A stretch of DNA of 64,000 bases, from the NCBI RefSeq assembly GCF_016728505.1, contig NZ_CP068159.1:1984001-2048000 (forward strand), written 5' to 3'. The stretch is from Corynebacterium riegelii. GTDB taxonomy: Bacteria > Actinomycetota > Actinomycetes > Mycobacteriales > Mycobacteriaceae. The position numbers and the translations under genes are program-made. This document shows, one piece after another, positions 62,412-64,000 of this stretch (positions are counted from its first letter, which is position 1; every line of letters starts with the position of its first letter). The notes below the pieces were generated by a model that was not told where the DNA came from, made no database searches, and worked only from the letters and a program-made list of their open reading frames with translations.

Positions 62412-63317
62412 ATGAATCGTGTTTCGCGCGCCGTTGCGGCTGCATTGTGCTGCCTGGCCCTTGTTGTACCTACCGCTGACATCCAGGCTTCGGCCTCCTC
62501 GTTCGATGCCCTGTCCTCTGGGGCGAGCGATCTAGGTGTGCGCAGTTCACAGGCGGTTAACAACGCATGGCGGCAAGGCTTCAACGCCCTACCCCCACAG
62601 GTACGCAATGTGATTCCGAACGAGCTTCGCCCGGACCAACCAGCTCAGCCTTCGCACCCAGCGCCTCCTGCGGAACCGGAACGTGAAAGCACCCAGGAGC
62701 CGAAACCTGCGCCGGATTCCTGTGCCAATTGCGTGGCGTTGACCTTTGATGACGGCCCAGCCCCCGAGACCGAGCGACTGCTGGACATCCTGGATAAGAA
62801 GAACGTCAAGGCGTCCTTTTTCGTGATGGGTAATAACGCCCGCAAATATCCAGCAACCATGCAACGCATCCGCAATGGCGGCCACACCATTGGCAACCAC
62901 ACCGCGGACCACCGCGAGCTGCCACGTTTATCTCAAGACGGCATCAATCACCAGCTCGACCGGGCAAATGCGGCCATCAACGACACCACTGGCCAGTCCC
63001 CTCGATGGTTGCGCCCACCCTACGGCGAGTATGACGCGCGCGTGACCGCTGCGGCTCAACGCCGCGGCATGGCTGTCGCGATGTGGAACGTAGACACGCT
63101 TGACTGGAAGCACCGCAACGCGACCAAGACGTGCGCGGTTGCCGTGCAGAATTCACGCCCAGGCTCTGTGGTGTTGATGCATGACATCCACGGCCCCACA
63201 GTGGACGCAGTGCCGTGCGTGATTGATGGCCTGCGCGCGAAGGGGCTGCGCCCTGTCTCGCTGGATCAGATGATTACTTCACCCCAGGCGGGTCGCGTGT
63301 ATTCGCAGCGCCCATAG
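62412..63317 (+). CDS. Secreted polysaccharide deacetylase (NodB domain)
   Basis: 301 aa. A signal peptide covers residues 1-27 (SRAVAAALCCLALVVPTADIQA). A Pro/Glu-rich linker (about 75-102) follows. The NodB domain (about 108-295) has TFDDGPAPET with the catalytic Asp, the metal His pair in GNHTADH, RPPYGEYDARV and LMHDIHGPTV. It should deacetylate peptidoglycan or another surface glycan. In C. glutamicum priA is preceded by metK; here this gene is in that position, so the neighbourhood has changed. Confidence 0.94.
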   Translation: MNRVSRAVAAALCCLALVVPTADIQASASSFDALSSGASDLGVRSSQAVNNAWRQGFNALPPQVRNVIPNELRPDQPAQPSHPAPPAEPERESTQEPKPAPDSCANCVALTFDDGPAPETERLLDILDKKNVKASFFVMGNNARKYPATMQRIRNGGHTIGNHTADHRELPRLSQDGINHQLDRANAAINDTTGQSPRWLRPPYGEYDARVTAAAQRRGMAVAMWNVDTLDWKHRNATKTCAVAVQNSRPGSVVLMHDIHGPTVDAVPCVIDGLRAKGLRPVSLDQMITSPQAGRVYSQRP

Positions 63318-63339
63318 ACTGCCCTCTAGACTGCTACCC

Positions 63340-63711
63340 ATGGCTGAAACTGAGGAACAAACACGCCGCGGCTGGCTCAAAGCCATGCCGTATCTCCTTC
63401 TTGCAGCGTATATCGTGGTTCCACTCGTGCTCATTCCCGCTGCCGGCAGCAGCGCACCCGCGGCCATGATTGCGTTTCTCTTTGGCACTGCAGGGCTTGT
63501 TTCGCTTATCGACGCCACGTTGTTCCGCCCCACGTATTCCATCCCCTTACTGTGCGGGGTTGGCTTTTGGCTTGCCAAAGTGCTCTACCTCAACGAGGGA
63601 ACCTTTGTGTATGGCATTGGTTGCGTTGTCATCGCTGGACTGTGCAGCTGGCTCGGCGGCGTAATCGGTGGCGTGATCGGTGGCCGCGTAAGCGCTGGCG
63701 CCAACAAGTAG
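63340..63711 (+). CDS. Small membrane protein, unknown function
   Basis: 123 aa with four hydrophobic segments (about residues 13-32, 38-58, 63-80 and 88-115) and a short cytosolic N-terminus. The last segment is Gly-rich (GGVIGGVIGGRVSAG). No known family is recognised. A perfect copy of the dispersed motif (63504-63520) encodes SLIDAT in the second hydrophobic region. Its own ATG is 22 nt after the deacetylase stop. Confidence 0.75.
   Translation: MAETEEQTRRGWLKAMPYLLLAAYIVVPLVLIPAAGSSAPAAMIAFLFGTAGLVSLIDATLFRPTYSIPLLCGVGFWLAKVLYLNEGTFVYGIGCVVIAGLCSWLGGVIGGVIGGRVSAGANK
63504..63520 (+). repeat. Dispersed motif copy (full length)
   Basis: GCTTATCGACGCCACGT in the small membrane-protein gene. 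Confidence 0.8.
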
Positions 63712-63727
63712 CCAGGAAAGGACACCT

Positions 63728-64000
63728 GTGGAAACTTGGAGCCTCAACCATCCCGAACACGGCCTGATCGAAGTGCGTATAGGCTACGATAACGAGTTTT
63801 TGGAAACCGACCCCTCGTGGCCAGGTGAGCTGCCAGAGCAATTCGTCGAGCATCCCGAATTGATCAAGCACATACCCGCCAACGGCAGCGTGGCAGAACG
63901 ACTGCGTGCGGGATTTCCCAGGCCGCCGACGCGGCTGGAAGTCCGCGTAAACGGTGAGGTGCAAACACAGTACCAGGATCTAGATTCCGGGCGAATCCCT
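63728..64000 (+). CDS. Unknown protein, N-terminal part (runs off the window)
   Basis: An open frame from the GTG at 63728 to the window edge, with AGGAAAGG 7 nt upstream as a strong ribosome site. The visible 91 residues begin METWSLNHPEHGLIEVRIGY and are acidic and Pro-rich (FLETDPSWPGELPEQF). There is no signal peptide or membrane helix. Probably cotranscribed with the membrane protein 16 nt upstream. Function cannot be assigned from this fragment. Confidence 0.65.
   Translation, partial: METWSLNHPEHGLIEVRIGYDNEFLETDPSWPGELPEQFVEHPELIKHIPANGSVAERLRAGFPRPPTRLEVRVNGEVQTQYQDLDSGRIP

Overview
This 64 kb window is chromosomal DNA of a Corynebacterium species. The evidence is gene order that matches the C. 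glutamicum / C. diphtheriae backbone: hemH, NlpC/P60 hydrolase, Rv1476-like gene, acn and acnR; sufR-B-D-C-S-U-T; mptB, drug ABC transporter, ctaA, qor and ctaB; tkt-tal-zwf-opcA-pgl; secG-tpi-pgk-gap; whiA-yvcK-rapZ-uvrC; ribH-ribBA-ribE-ribD-rpe-rsmB-fmt-def-priA. GC is fairly high, GTG/TTG starts are common, and many genes start directly 7-8 nt after a TANNNT box (leaderless transcription). I see no insertion sequence, prophage, integrase, CRISPR array or rRNA operon. One tRNA is present, tRNA-Leu(GAG).

Layout. 1-6.2 kb: the end of a beta-propeller protein, pyrD, a small membrane protein, a YbhB-like protein and a paired ABC exporter with complementary decay of its ATPase sites. 6.3-11 kb: tRNA-Leu, a TVP38-like membrane protein, an HTH protein, SPFH/NfeD membrane-domain proteins, DUF3097 and an unknown protein. 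11-18 kb: coproporphyrin ferrochelatase, a secreted cell-wall hydrolase, an Rv1476-like protein, then aconitase and its TetR repressor AcnR, with a recognisable AcnR operator and a CRP/GlxR-type palindrome. 18-25 kb: an amidotransferase, a sugar-epimerase-like protein, an ACT/UPF0210 pair, a MerR-plus-membrane-protein module with a textbook MerR promoter, a secreted trypsin-like protease broken by an in-frame TGA, and an ABC-F ATPase. 25-31.5 kb: a complete SUF iron-sulphur operon with its repressor. 31.5-37.5 kb: mannosyltransferase mptB, an ABC exporter and heme A/O synthesis genes. 37.5-44 kb: the pentose-phosphate operon. 44-47.7 kb: secG and triose glycolysis genes; ppc, which sits here in C. 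glutamicum, is absent. 47.7-53.3 kb: whiA, yvcK, rapZ, uvrC and a PH-domain protein. 53-62 kb: riboflavin, translation-initiation and replication-restart genes. 62.4-64 kb: a secreted polysaccharide deacetylase, a membrane protein and one gene running off the end.

Functionally the window joins central carbon flux (tkt to pgl, tpi/pgk/gap, acn) with cofactor supply for it: Fe-S clusters for aconitase, heme A for the oxidase, and riboflavin. The most unusual signal is not a gene. It is a dispersed motif with consensus TTGCTTNTCGACGYCACGT, on both strands, in all reading frames and in intergenic DNA. Its 11-base core GCTTATCGACG occurs exactly 12 times (about 0.03 expected by chance under uniform base composition), and a dozen near copies are also present. 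It looks like a genome-wide recognition sequence, for example for DNA uptake, recombination or nucleoid organisation, that I cannot assign to a known corynebacterial system.
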